64,000 nt of DNA from Candidatus Ruminimicrobiellum bubulum (GTDB taxonomy: Bacteria; Elusimicrobiota; Endomicrobiia; Endomicrobiales; Endomicrobiaceae), in assembly GCA_017651625.1 (NCBI GenBank), contig JAGCCP010000057.1, positions 1-64,000 on the forward strand, read 5' to 3'. Within the stretch, counting starts at the first letter, position 1, and each line of letters opens with the position of its first letter. This document shows positions 52,878 to 61,703 of the stretch, in pieces. Position numbers and translations under genes: made by a program. Below the pieces are notes generated by a model. The model had not been told where the DNA came from. It made no database searches and was given only the letters and a program-made list of their open reading frames with translations.

Positions 52878-53768
52878 TTATTTAGTATCTTTTTTTACTT
52901 CAAAAGTGATAGATTTTTTCATCGTTCCATCACTTGAAACTGCTTCTATTGTATATTTGTCTTCACCATTCGGCAAATAGAATCTTACGGAAAAAGAGCC
53001 GTCTGCGGATAATCTTATCGGTTGTCCTTTCAATGTTAAACTTGCATCCGGTTCTGTTGCACCGTTAATAATGATTTCGGTATCCGCTCTTAACCAAAAA
53101 CTCTTTTCTTTTTTTTCGCTTTGACTATTTTCAGGTGTATATGAAGGATGTGTTTTAAATGAGCTTGAACTGCTACTAATATGAGAATGTGAACTTGGTA
53201 AAGAAATCGACACGATTTCTTCCCATCTTTCTCTCATAAGTTTGGCTATGTCGAAAGAACTCATTCCGACTTTGTTTACGCCGGAAATCTTTAATAATTT
53301 TTCAAATTCGATTTGTAATAGTGCCCATTGTTCATCGGTAATATTAGAAACTCCGTATCTCGGCATACTTACTTTATTGGATCTTGCAACCGAAATAAAT
53401 TTTCCGTCTTTTGTTAAATAACCTAAATCTGCGCACCAACATCTGTTAAATTCACCTACATTTATGTACCAACTGTTTGATTTAGGAGTAACAAAAACAT
53501 CAAAATATCTGTTAGCATTGCTACCGTCAAAACTTATGTCTGTTGTATCATAAACTCTTATAACCAACTTAGAATCTGCAAAAACAGATTCACCGTATTG
53601 TTGTTTTAATTTATTGATATATTCATTTGAAATTGACCAATATGCAAAAATGCAAATCGGATCTCTAGGCAAAATTGTAATTTTAGTGTCGCCGTAATCT
53701 AACGGCAAACCGGTCTTATTTACCGGCTTTTCTTGATTACCAATTTTTGAACTTAATTTTTCAGACAT
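52878..53768 (-). CDS. DUF4912 protein with C-terminal Ig-like domain
   Basis: The 296-residue protein has a DUF4912 domain in its first two thirds: PLDYGDTKITILPRDPICIFAYWSIS, RVYDTTD, the SWYINVGEFNRCWCADLGYL block with aromatic residues, and a C-terminal Ig-like segment (about 230-290, INGATEPDASLTLKGQPIRLSADGSFSVRFYLPNGE). DUF4912 proteins co-occur with GH57 branching enzymes and probably bind glycogen or assist the enzyme; that is inference. The GAAGGT ribosome-binding site and the promoter (53810-53838) are clear. Confidence 0.82.
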   Translation of the reverse strand: MSEKLSSKIGNQEKPVNKTGLPLDYGDTKITILPRDPICIFAYWSISNEYINKLKQQYGESVFADSKLVIRVYDTTDISFDGSNANRYFDVFVTPKSNSWYINVGEFNRCWCADLGYLTKDGKFISVARSNKVSMPRYGVSNITDEQWALLQIEFEKLLKISGVNKVGMSSFDIAKLMRERWEEIVSISLPSSHSHISSSSSSFKTHPSYTPENSQSEKKEKSFWLRADTEIIINGATEPDASLTLKGQPIRLSADGSFSVRFYLPNGEDKYTIEAVSSDGTMKKSITFEVKKDTK

Positions 53769-53809
53769 AACGATACCTTCTTTTAGAGTTTATGATATAT
53801 ATTTAAGTT

Positions 53810-53838
53810 ATTTTATAATTAATATAAAAAATAGTCAA
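53810..53838 (-). promoter_or_regulatory. Promoter of the DUF4912-GH57-HD-GYP-rsmI operon
   Basis: TTGACT (53833-53838), 17 bases, TAAAAT (53810-53815) on the minus strand. It is divergent from the rpmB promoter. Confidence 0.65.
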
Positions 53839-53863
53839 CAGTTGTTTGGTAATTAACAAAGTA

Positions 53864-53892
53864 TTGAAAAAAAAATAATAATTTGATATATT
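53864..53892 (+). promoter_or_regulatory. rpmB promoter
   Basis: TTGAAA (53864-53869), 17 bases, TATATT (53887-53892), 30 bases before the start codon, with GGAGG as ribosome-binding site. Confidence 0.72.
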
Positions 53893-53922
53893 TTCTAAAT
53901 CAGTTAGATTGGAGGATTTAAA

Positions 53923-54114
53923 ATGTCTTACAAATGTTATGTATGCGGAAAAGGTTCTTCTTCCGGAAATACGGTTAGCCACTCTAATAAAGCTACAAAG
54001 AGATTATTCAGACCTAACCTTCAGGAATTAAGAATAGTAGTTAACGGCAAAAAGACAAAGGAATATGTTTGCACATCTTGCATTCGTTCCGGTAAAATAC
54101 AAAAAGCCATATAA
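53923..54114 (+). CDS. rpmB: 50S ribosomal protein L28
   Basis: The 63-residue protein is ribosomal protein L28 of the zinc-ribbon form: [18 protein letters not shown] at the N-terminus, [16 protein letters not shown] in the middle and [11 protein letters not shown] at the C-terminus, giving two CxxC pairs. It is monocistronic with its own promoter and terminator, and lies between two leftward operons. Confidence 0.97.
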   Translation: MSYKCYVCGKGSSSGNTVSHSNKATKRLFRPNLQELRIVVNGKKTKEYVCTSCIRSGKIQKAI

Positions 54115-54132
54115 CTAAAAATATCTTTTTAA

Positions 54133-54175
54133 TAAAAAAATACAACTCTCATTTTTTGAGAGTTGTGTTTTTTAT
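54133..54175. terminator. Bidirectional terminator between rpmB and the rel gene
   Basis: Stem ACAACTCTCA / TGAGAGTTGT (54142-54151 with 54157-54166), loop TTTTT, A-run before and T-run after. It can serve both convergent transcripts. Confidence 0.92.
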
Positions 54176-54191
54176 TTCCGTAAAATATAGA

Positions 54192-55652
54192 TTATTTCTT
54201 TTTATGTTCTCTTAAATATTTTCTTATTCTGCTTTTGGCTTGAGCTGTTATTGCTATAGACAACCAGTTTTCCGTAGGTTTTATATTTTTTCTTACAAGA
54301 GCTTCACACTTTTGACCTGTCTTTAACTTGTAATCCAAAGGAACTATTTTTCCGTCAACTTTTACCCCCATACATCTGTCGCCGATATCACTGTGAACTG
54401 CATAAGCAAAATCTAATGCCGTTGCCCCCTCCGGTAACTTTATTGCATCACCTTTAGGAGTAGTAACATATATTTGATCGAAATTACATTCCGTTTTTAT
54501 AGCAGTTAAAAATTCATTTGAATCTTTCACATCTTTTTGCGATTCCAAAATGTGTTTTATAAATTCCAAATGATGTTCCATATTTATGTCGGTCTGTTTT
54601 AAATTATTTGCTCCGTTTTTATTGAAGGCTTCTTTGTATCTCCAATGAGCAGCAATACCGTATTCGGCTCTTCTATGCATTTCTTCCGTTCTTATTTGTA
54701 TTTCAACTATAACATTTTGATCTGAATTTATCGTTATATGCAAAGACTGATACATATTCGCTTTAGGAACAGCGATATAATCCGTAAAGGAGTTTTCCAA
54801 AACATTAAATTCAGATTGTACAACGCTTAATATTGCATAACAATGTTCTTTCGTATCGGTAATAACTCTTAGTCCGAATAAATCTTGTATTGCGGAAAAA
54901 GGTTTTTCTTGTCTTTGCATTTTTCTGTAAATTCCGTAAAGGTTTTTAGGTCTTGCAAGAATTCTGTATTCTATGTTTAACGGATCTATTTTTTCTTGTA
55001 TTTGTTTTTCCACAATTTCAAGATTTTTCAAATTACTTTCTGATCTTGCTTCCCACTTGCTTTTTATTTCATGATATTTTGTAGGTTGCAAAACTTCAAA
55101 AATCAAATCTTCCAACTCACTTTTCCATTTATAGATACCGAGTCTGTGTGCAAAAGGAGTATATAACGTTAACGTTTCAAGTGATATCTCTTTTTGTTTG
55201 TCCGGCGGTAAATATTTGATTGTTCTCATATTATGAAGTCTGTCGGCAAGTTTTATTATAATAACTCTCGTATCTTTAACAACAGCAAGTAACATTTTTC
55301 GCCAATTTTCGGCTTGTTCGGTAATATTATCATTGAATTTATATGAATTTATCTTTGTTACACCTTCTACTAAAGTTGTAATTTCTTCACCGAATTCTTC
55401 TTTTAATTCTTCTCTTACAACCAAAGTATCTTCTAAAACATCGTGTAACAAAGCTGCACATATCGTTGCTTCATCTAACTTTAATTCCGTAAGAATTTTA
55501 GCGGTATTAAAACAATGATTAATATAAGGTTCACCGCTTGCTCTGGTTTGGCAATAATGTGCATTAGATGCAAAATTGTATGCTTTTTCTATTAAAGCAA
55601 AATTTGCATTAGGCAAATATTCTTTTACTAAATTTTTTAATTCTTCTATCAT
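54192..55652 (-). CDS. rel: RelA/SpoT-family (p)ppGpp synthetase/hydrolase, C-terminally short
   Basis: The 486-residue protein has an HD hydrolase domain (HYCQTRASGEPYINH near 32, LLHDVLEDT near 68), a synthetase domain (KNLYGIYRKMQRQ near 237, LFGLRVIT near 257 and VEIQIRTEEMHRRAEYG near 315) and a TGS domain (about 392-455, IYVTTPKGDAIKLPEGATALDFAYAVHSDIG). It then stops within the following helical region, so the zinc-finger/CC and ACT domains of the usual 700-750-residue Rel are absent. HD and synthetase residues look intact. The gene overlaps the operon of the PorV-like gene closely. Confidence 0.9.
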   Translation of the reverse strand: MIEELKNLVKEYLPNANFALIEKAYNFASNAHYCQTRASGEPYINHCFNTAKILTELKLDEATICAALLHDVLEDTLVVREELKEEFGEEITTLVEGVTKINSYKFNDNITEQAENWRKMLLAVVKDTRVIIIKLADRLHNMRTIKYLPPDKQKEISLETLTLYTPFAHRLGIYKWKSELEDLIFEVLQPTKYHEIKSKWEARSESNLKNLEIVEKQIQEKIDPLNIEYRILARPKNLYGIYRKMQRQEKPFSAIQDLFGLRVITDTKEHCYAILSVVQSEFNVLENSFTDYIAVPKANMYQSLHITINSDQNVIVEIQIRTEEMHRRAEYGIAAHWRYKEAFNKNGANNLKQTDINMEHHLEFIKHILESQKDVKDSNEFLTAIKTECNFDQIYVTTPKGDAIKLPEGATALDFAYAVHSDIGDRCMGVKVDGKIVPLDYKLKTGQKCEALVRKNIKPTENWLSIAITAQAKSRIRKYLREHKKK

Positions 55653-55654
55653 AA

Positions 55655-56644
55655 TTAAATTAATATCCTTACGGAAACAGTATATTGAGAAACTTTCTCT
55701 TTTTCAATCTTATATGTTTCTCCTGCAATTGATATAGAAATTATTGAAATATTTATTCCCGCACCATAAGTATATTTTATATCATCTGTTTCTGTAACAG
55801 ACGGACCTTGTGCACCTGCTCTTAAAGCCAAATATCTTCCCAAGTATTGTTCAACACCTATAGAGTAAAAATTATCATTTTCTATATTCCCGAATCTATA
55901 AAATTTCTTATGCCAATCTACAAGGAGATTAAATGTTCCTGCAATATATCCTAAACCTGTTCTTATTCCAAAGGGTAATTGATCGAAATCATAATTTTCC
56001 CACCACATAATACCGAAAATATTTTCAAAATTAACACCTACATATATGTTTCCTCTGAGCGGTGCCATAATACCGATATCCATGGTAAAACCATTACCGG
56101 AAGACGTTTGTGCAAAAGGCGTTCCGTCGATAACGGAACTTTCCGCAAGTGTTCCGTACAAATAAGATAGATTTAATCCGAATGAAACACCCTTTTCGTT
56201 TACATTCGCAGCAGAAAGAGTAAACGCTTTTATATGTTCTGATTTTTTATAAAAATCCGAACCATCATGATATTCTATATCATGAGAAGAAAAAGTTCTC
56301 CAAGATATTGCACCTTGTTTTTGATTAACAACAAAAGAAGTAAAACCTAAATCTATAGGATTACAATAGGCCATGTAATTTTTATCTATATCTGTATTTC
56401 TTATTATAGGAGCTGTAGCTTCAATCAATATTGCCTCACTGCCATTAAAACCTAAACTCGCCGAATTATAAAATACTCCATCTAAAGTGTTTGGCATAGC
56501 CGCACCCGTATATCCCATAGCAAGACTTCTTGCACTTACTCCCATAGAATCATAAGAGTTAGGCATTGTCGGCGGTTTTTTCGCAAAAGACAGTGTAACA
56601 CAAACAAGAAGCAAAGATAGTACTAACCAAATTTTTTTATTCAT
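55655..56644 (-). CDS. PorV/PorQ-like outer-membrane barrel protein
   Basis: A 329-residue protein with a signal peptide (cleavage after SFA, residue 21) and the PorV-type opening DSMGVSARSLAMGYTGAAMPNTLDGVFYNSASLGF (residues 30-65), followed by strand-rich sequence to a typical barrel end (SVRILI). Similar to the N-terminal barrel of the 22781-24550 protein but without the TPR part. An AGGGA ribosome-binding site is present. It sits between msbA and rel. Role in surface export is inferred from the family only. Confidence 0.8.
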   Translation of the reverse strand: MNKKIWLVLSLLLVCVTLSFAKKPPTMPNSYDSMGVSARSLAMGYTGAAMPNTLDGVFYNSASLGFNGSEAILIEATAPIIRNTDIDKNYMAYCNPIDLGFTSFVVNQKQGAISWRTFSSHDIEYHDGSDFYKKSEHIKAFTLSAANVNEKGVSFGLNLSYLYGTLAESSVIDGTPFAQTSSGNGFTMDIGIMAPLRGNIYVGVNFENIFGIMWWENYDFDQLPFGIRTGLGYIAGTFNLLVDWHKKFYRFGNIENDNFYSIGVEQYLGRYLALRAGAQGPSVTETDDIKYTYGAGINISIISISIAGETYKIEKEKVSQYTVSVRILI

Positions 56645-56652
56645 AACATTCC

Positions 56653-58377
56653 CTATTTTAAATTATATAATTTTGCATATATTCCATCTTTATCGAGCAA
56701 TTCTTGATGTTTTCCTGTTTCCGCAATTGTTCCTTTATCTATAACTATAATCTTATCTGCATTTTTTACCGTTGAAAGTCTATGAGCAATCAAAATAACA
56801 GTTCTATTCTTCATCAAAGTTTCTATTGCTTCTTGAACAAGTTTTTCGGATTCACTATCCAATGCAGAAGTTGCTTCATCAAGAATAAGTATAGGAGGAT
56901 TTTTCAACATTGCTCTTGCAATTGCAATTCTTTGTTTTTCTCCTCCGGAAAGTTTCATTCCTCTTTCACCGATTAAAGTACTGTATCCTTCGGGCATTTT
57001 GGAAATAAACTTGTGAGCGTTTGCCGCTTTTGCCGCCGCCTCTATTTCTTCATCTGTGGCATCAAGTTTTCCGTAAGCAATGTTATATCTTATAGTGTCA
57101 TTAAATAAAAAGACATCTTGAGAAACAACACCTATTTTATCTCTTAAAGATTCCAATGTTAAATTTTTTATATTTGTTCCGTCAACTAAAATTTCACCGG
57201 AATTGACATCGTAAAATCTTAATATTAAATTAGCGATTGTACTTTTCCCGGATCCTGAAGATCCCACAAAAGCAATTGTTTGACCTTTTTCTATATCAAT
57301 ATTTATATTATTTAAAATCGGTTTATCTTGTTCATATTTAAAAGAAACATTTTTATAAACAATATTTTTTGAAAAAGCATCAAGTGTTTTTGCATCGGGT
57401 GAATCAAAAATTTCAACTTTTTCATCTAATATTTCAAATACTCTCTCACTTCCGGAAGCGGCTTTTTGAATTGTAGAATTTAATTGAGCAAAATTTTTAA
57501 TCGGTTGATACATTTGTGTAATTGCAAGAATAAAAGCAGTGAAATCTCCCAATGTCCATACTCCGTTAATAACATCTTTACCTCCAAACCATAAAACAAC
57601 GGCAACGCCTGTCATGGATAAAAATTCCATCACCGGAGTCGTTCTTGCATCTACTCTTACAATTCTTTGTTGAACGTTATAGTATTCTTTGTTGTTAACT
57701 GCAAACCTTTTTTCTTCATGTTTCTCTCTACAGAAAGATTTTATAACGGAAAATCCGCTCAAAATTTCTTGCAAAGAAGTATAAATTTCCGATATTTGAA
57801 CCATACTGTCTTTGGAAGCTTTTTTCAATTTTCTGGCAAATTGAGCAAGAGGTATTCCTAATATTGGCAAAACAACTACTATAAAAAAAGCATATTTCCA
57901 ATGAAGATAAAATAATCCGCCTATCATACCGATTATTATCAAACTATCTCTTAAAAGAGTCGGCGGAACTTTTACGAGTGCATCCTGCAAAGCATTAATA
58001 TCGTTGGTTAATCTCGACATGATTTTTGATGATGTATTCTTTACATAAAAACTATGAGATAACGAAATTAATTTATAACATAAATCTTGTCTTAAATCTT
58101 TAATGGCATTTTGTGAAACATAATTTAAAAAATAACATCTGCCGTAATCTGCAACACCTTTTATAACATATATCAAAGGCATAACCAAACACAAACAAAT
58201 TAAATTATATTTAGCAACTGCAGGATCTTCGTTTATAAACACACCATCCATTATTTGTTTAGACAAATAAACCAAAAGGCCTGCAACGGCAGAATAAATT
58301 CCCATAGCTATCATTGCAAGAACGAATCTTCCTTTATATGGCATGGCATATTTTAATAGTCGTTTATAATCCATCAT
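56653..58377 (-). CDS. msbA: Lipid A-type ABC exporter (MsbA-like)
   Basis: The 574-residue half-transporter has six membrane helices (about 15-310) and a nucleotide-binding domain with GSSGSGKSTI (Walker A), VSQDVFLF (Q-loop), LSGGEKQRIAIARA (signature), ILILDEATSALD (Walker B) and AHRLST (switch His). It follows lpxB with a four-base overlap (ATGA), which supports transport of lipid A or core LPS across the inner membrane. GGAGG inside lpxB serves as ribosome-binding site. Confidence 0.9.
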   Translation of the reverse strand: MMDYKRLLKYAMPYKGRFVLAMIAMGIYSAVAGLLVYLSKQIMDGVFINEDPAVAKYNLICLCLVMPLIYVIKGVADYGRCYFLNYVSQNAIKDLRQDLCYKLISLSHSFYVKNTSSKIMSRLTNDINALQDALVKVPPTLLRDSLIIIGMIGGLFYLHWKYAFFIVVVLPILGIPLAQFARKLKKASKDSMVQISEIYTSLQEILSGFSVIKSFCREKHEEKRFAVNNKEYYNVQQRIVRVDARTTPVMEFLSMTGVAVVLWFGGKDVINGVWTLGDFTAFILAITQMYQPIKNFAQLNSTIQKAASGSERVFEILDEKVEIFDSPDAKTLDAFSKNIVYKNVSFKYEQDKPILNNINIDIEKGQTIAFVGSSGSGKSTIANLILRFYDVNSGEILVDGTNIKNLTLESLRDKIGVVSQDVFLFNDTIRYNIAYGKLDATDEEIEAAAKAANAHKFISKMPEGYSTLIGERGMKLSGGEKQRIAIARAMLKNPPILILDEATSALDSESEKLVQEAIETLMKNRTVILIAHRLSTVKNADKIIVIDKGTIAETGKHQELLDKDGIYAKLYNLK

Positions 58378-59462
58378 TGGTTATCCTCCACAATTCTTTT
58401 TGCTACTCTATCATAAACACCTTCCGGACCTAACTGTTGTCTGAATTTCAAAAGTTCTTCTTTTATGGAATCATATTTTTCCTGTTTTAAAACATCTAAA
58501 ATATTTTGAGACAAAATTTTATCAGTTGCTCTATGTTGTATACATTCGGGTATTAACTCTTTATTCAATAAAATGTTTGCTAATGTAATATATTTAACTT
58601 GAACTATCAATCTTGCCAACAAATAATTTGCCCATGACAATTTATACATAACTACCATAGGAATTCCCATTAAAGCATTTTCCAAACTTACAGTTCCGGA
58701 TGGACACAATGCAACATCTATTTTCTTTCTTTCTTCAAAATCGTTACCTTTCTTAACCGTTATATAATCGGGAACATTTTGTTCAAAATTATCAACGGAA
58801 AATAAAACAAACTTTGCATTAATTTTTTCTTTTAATATTTTTACCGTATCAAGTATTATCGGCAAATGTCTTTTTATGGTACTTTTTCTGCTTCCGGCAA
58901 AAAGGCCGATGGTTACCGATCCTTTATTTTTTTCTTTTACAATATCATTTATGTTCGGAACCAAGTCGACTAACGGGTTACCTTCAAAAAAAACTTTTAC
59001 TTTTTCTTTTTCATACATTTCTTTTTCGAAAGGAAGTATCGGAAATGCGATATTTACATACTTTGCAATATTTTTTATTCTGTATTTTCTTGAAGCCCAA
59101 ACTTGAGGAGTAACGAAATAATAAACCGGAATCTTTAATTCATGAGCAAGTTTAGCAACATGAATATTAAAGCCATAATAATCTACTAATATAACTTTGT
59201 TTACTTTTTTTTCTACAAGATATTTTTTTACGGTTTTAAATATTTCTTTTAAAAAGAAAACTTGTTTTATAGGGAAAAATCCGAAGCCGTTTATATTTAC
59301 GATATCTTGAATAAATCCGTCTGCAACTTTTTTTAACTGATCACCGCCGATAGCATAAATTTTATAATCGCTATCATTTTTTATTGATTTTATTAAATTT
59401 GCCGCATGAATATCACCGGAAATATCACCGGCAGAAATAAATATAGATTTGTTCTTTTCCAT
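58374..59462 (-). CDS. lpxB: Lipid-A-disaccharide synthase
   Basis: The 362-residue enzyme joins UDP-diacyl-GlcN and lipid X to the lipid A disaccharide. It starts FISAGDISGDIHAANLI (family AGExSGDxxGA, here with D at the Glu position), has VDYYGFNIHVAKLAHELKIP and VTPQVWASRKYRIKNI, the nucleotide-sugar block LFAGSRKSTIKRHLP and the CPSGTVSLENALMGIPMVVMYK segment. The ATG lies eight bases after a TATAAT box and has no ribosome-binding site, so the message is leaderless. It is first in the lpxB-msbA-porV-rel operon. Confidence 0.93.
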   Translation of the reverse strand: MEKNKSIFISAGDISGDIHAANLIKSIKNDSDYKIYAIGGDQLKKVADGFIQDIVNINGFGFFPIKQVFFLKEIFKTVKKYLVEKKVNKVILVDYYGFNIHVAKLAHELKIPVYYFVTPQVWASRKYRIKNIAKYVNIAFPILPFEKEMYEKEKVKVFFEGNPLVDLVPNINDIVKEKNKGSVTIGLFAGSRKSTIKRHLPIILDTVKILKEKINAKFVLFSVDNFEQNVPDYITVKKGNDFEERKKIDVALCPSGTVSLENALMGIPMVVMYKLSWANYLLARLIVQVKYITLANILLNKELIPECIQHRATDKILSQNILDVLKQEKYDSIKEELLKFRQQLGPEGVYDRVAKRIVEDNQ

Positions 59463-59470
59463 ATCTTAAA

Positions 59471-59499
59471 ATTATATTGAAAAACAAGACAAATTTCAA
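59471..59499 (-). promoter_or_regulatory. lpxB promoter
   Basis: TTGAAA (59494-59499), 17 bases, TATAAT (59471-59476) on the minus strand, only eight bases before the ATG. Strong promoter, leaderless gene. Confidence 0.85.
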
Positions 59500-59555
59500 T
59501 AAAAATATTGATTTTTTTGACAAATTATTTTTTGGATTATTCTTTGTACGAAATA

Positions 59556-61700
59556 TTATTCGATAAACAATATGTTTTCAAGCTCTTTTAACTCAAAAAC
59601 TATTTTCTGTGCTTCAGACATTTTCGATAACAAATTTTCTTTTAATTGTGCATATTTTCCGGTTTTATCCAACTCTATTGCTTTTATATAATCAGTTAAA
59701 GCCTTTTCATACATACCCAATTTTTCTTCCAACATACCCCTTTTTGCATAAACAAAAGCGTTTTCATATATTTCCAAAGACTTATCATAATCCTTTATCG
59801 CCTCTTTATAATTACCAAACATAACTTTTATATTACCTTTATCTGCCATAGCCAAATCATTTTTCAATATTCTCTCATATAAACTTGCTCTTAATATATA
59901 GTATATCCTTTTCTCTCTTATCGATAACGCCTTGGTACAATATGCAATAGCTTCATCATATTCTCCTTTCTTTTCCATAAGTTTGGCGAGTACATGATAT
60001 GTGTCTTCATTGTTTGCATCAATAGCTAAAGATTTATTCAAACTTGCCAAAGCTTCATCATCCTTATCCATTTCCATTTGAGTTTTACCGATATACATAT
60101 ATGCCAACGATGAAGGTTTTATTTTTAAAGCTCTGTTAAAATCATCCAGGGCTTCTCTATAATCTTGATTTTTTAGTTTCAATTCTCCTCTTGCAATATA
60201 AACTTCGGCATTTTGTTTCATTTCCAACGATTTCGTAAGCTCCGCTATAGCAACATTATTTTGATATGAACCTACAATAGCGCTGAAATAACCCTTATCA
60301 GCTTGTGCCAAATCTTTTCTGTTTATCAACATATATAAAGCAGATCTTTTCGAATAAAAATTTTTCAAATTCTGTTTTGCTATAAAACCTACATTTTCTT
60401 TTTCCATATCTATCGCAATGGTATAATTCAAAATTGCTTTTCTGTATTCTTTCGTTTTTTCATAAATTTCGGCAATTAAGACATATGTTTCCATTTTCGG
60501 ATCTATTTTTAAAGAACGTTCGGTATCTCTTAATGCTTCCTTATACATACCGATTTGGTATTCCGCTTTAGCCGCCAAATCCCATAATCTGCTATCATTA
60601 AATTGTGAAATTACACTTATCTTTTCTAATATTATTTCTTTATAATTCTTTAATTCATAAAGGCAATTCCATCTGTTTATAGTCGCTTCCAAATTTTGTT
60701 CCATCTTAAGACCTTTATTATAAAACTCTATGGCTTGCTCGTATTTTTTAGACAAGAAATATATTCCGGCAATTTCAAAATATGCCGATGCGGTTTTTTT
60801 CATTTTCAAAGAAGTATTAAAATCTTCTACCGCTCCATTATATTTATTTGTTTTTGCCTTTACTTTTCCTCTTTCAAAGAAAGCTTCCGGTGTTTTTTTC
60901 AATTCGATTGAACTGGTAAAATCGTTTATTGCACCTAAATTATCTCCCGCTTTACTTTTTAACAAACCCAACTTATAATATATCTCGTAATTTTGTTTCT
61001 TTTTTAAAACTTCCGTTAATTTTTTTATTGCAGAATCATAATCTCCGTTTATAGCATCAATAGCGGCACTATCTTCATCAACCAAATCAAACTTTTGCAT
61101 AACTTTATATAATTCATATCTGAAAGTGTAGTATTCCAAATTATCGTCTTCCATATTTATTGCCGTAGTGAAATCATTTAAGGCATTATAGTTTTGTTTT
61201 ACACTTTGATAGGCTATTCCTCTTCGTGAATAAAATAAAGCATTCGGCAACACTTTTATAGCATTTGTGGAATTCATTATTGCTTCTCTATAATTACCTT
61301 TTTTAAAATTTGCACAAGCTAAAAGAGCATGTGTAAGAGCAGAATTTTCTATTGTTAAAGCAGCATTAAAATCTCTAATTGCATCATCATATTGTTCATG
61401 CAACAATTCAGCTTTTCCTCTCGAAACATACGCTCTGGATGAAACTTCAATCTCCAATGCCGAAGAGTAATCACCTATAGCACCGCCATAATTGTCCAAT
61501 AAGTATTTTGCATCTCCTCTTTCCAAAAACAAAACAGGATCCTTATCGGTTTTCAATACCTTTGTATATTCTATTACAGCTTTATAATAATCACCGTCTT
61601 TTACCAACTTTCTGGCATTAGAAATTATCTCCTCGTCATCAGCAAAAACGATTGTTACCAAAAACATAAAAGAGAATAATAATAATATTTTTTTCATCAT
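59556..61700 (-). CDS. Exported TPR-repeat protein
   Basis: The 714-residue protein has a signal peptide (cleavage near residue 20, VFA) and then almost entirely tetratricopeptide repeats of about 34 residues (for example DYYKAVIEYTKVL, YGGAIGDYSSALEI, YDDAIRDFNAALTI, YREAIMNSTNAIKV, YREALDDFNRALKI, YEKALTDYIKAIEL). At least fifteen repeats are visible. It should form a periplasmic or surface scaffold. The start may be the first (61700) or second (61697) of two adjacent ATG codons; no clear ribosome-binding site is present. It follows the SIR2-like gene by three bases, so the two are probably co-translated. Partner unknown. Confidence 0.82.
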   Translation of the reverse strand: MMKKILLLFSFMFLVTIVFADDEEIISNARKLVKDGDYYKAVIEYTKVLKTDKDPVLFLERGDAKYLLDNYGGAIGDYSSALEIEVSSRAYVSRGKAELLHEQYDDAIRDFNAALTIENSALTHALLACANFKKGNYREAIMNSTNAIKVLPNALFYSRRGIAYQSVKQNYNALNDFTTAINMEDDNLEYYTFRYELYKVMQKFDLVDEDSAAIDAINGDYDSAIKKLTEVLKKKQNYEIYYKLGLLKSKAGDNLGAINDFTSSIELKKTPEAFFERGKVKAKTNKYNGAVEDFNTSLKMKKTASAYFEIAGIYFLSKKYEQAIEFYNKGLKMEQNLEATINRWNCLYELKNYKEIILEKISVISQFNDSRLWDLAAKAEYQIGMYKEALRDTERSLKIDPKMETYVLIAEIYEKTKEYRKAILNYTIAIDMEKENVGFIAKQNLKNFYSKRSALYMLINRKDLAQADKGYFSAIVGSYQNNVAIAELTKSLEMKQNAEVYIARGELKLKNQDYREALDDFNRALKIKPSSLAYMYIGKTQMEMDKDDEALASLNKSLAIDANNEDTYHVLAKLMEKKGEYDEAIAYCTKALSIREKRIYYILRASLYERILKNDLAMADKGNIKVMFGNYKEAIKDYDKSLEIYENAFVYAKRGMLEEKLGMYEKALTDYIKAIELDKTGKYAQLKENLLSKMSEAQKIVFELKELENILFIE

Positions 61701-61703
61701 AAA

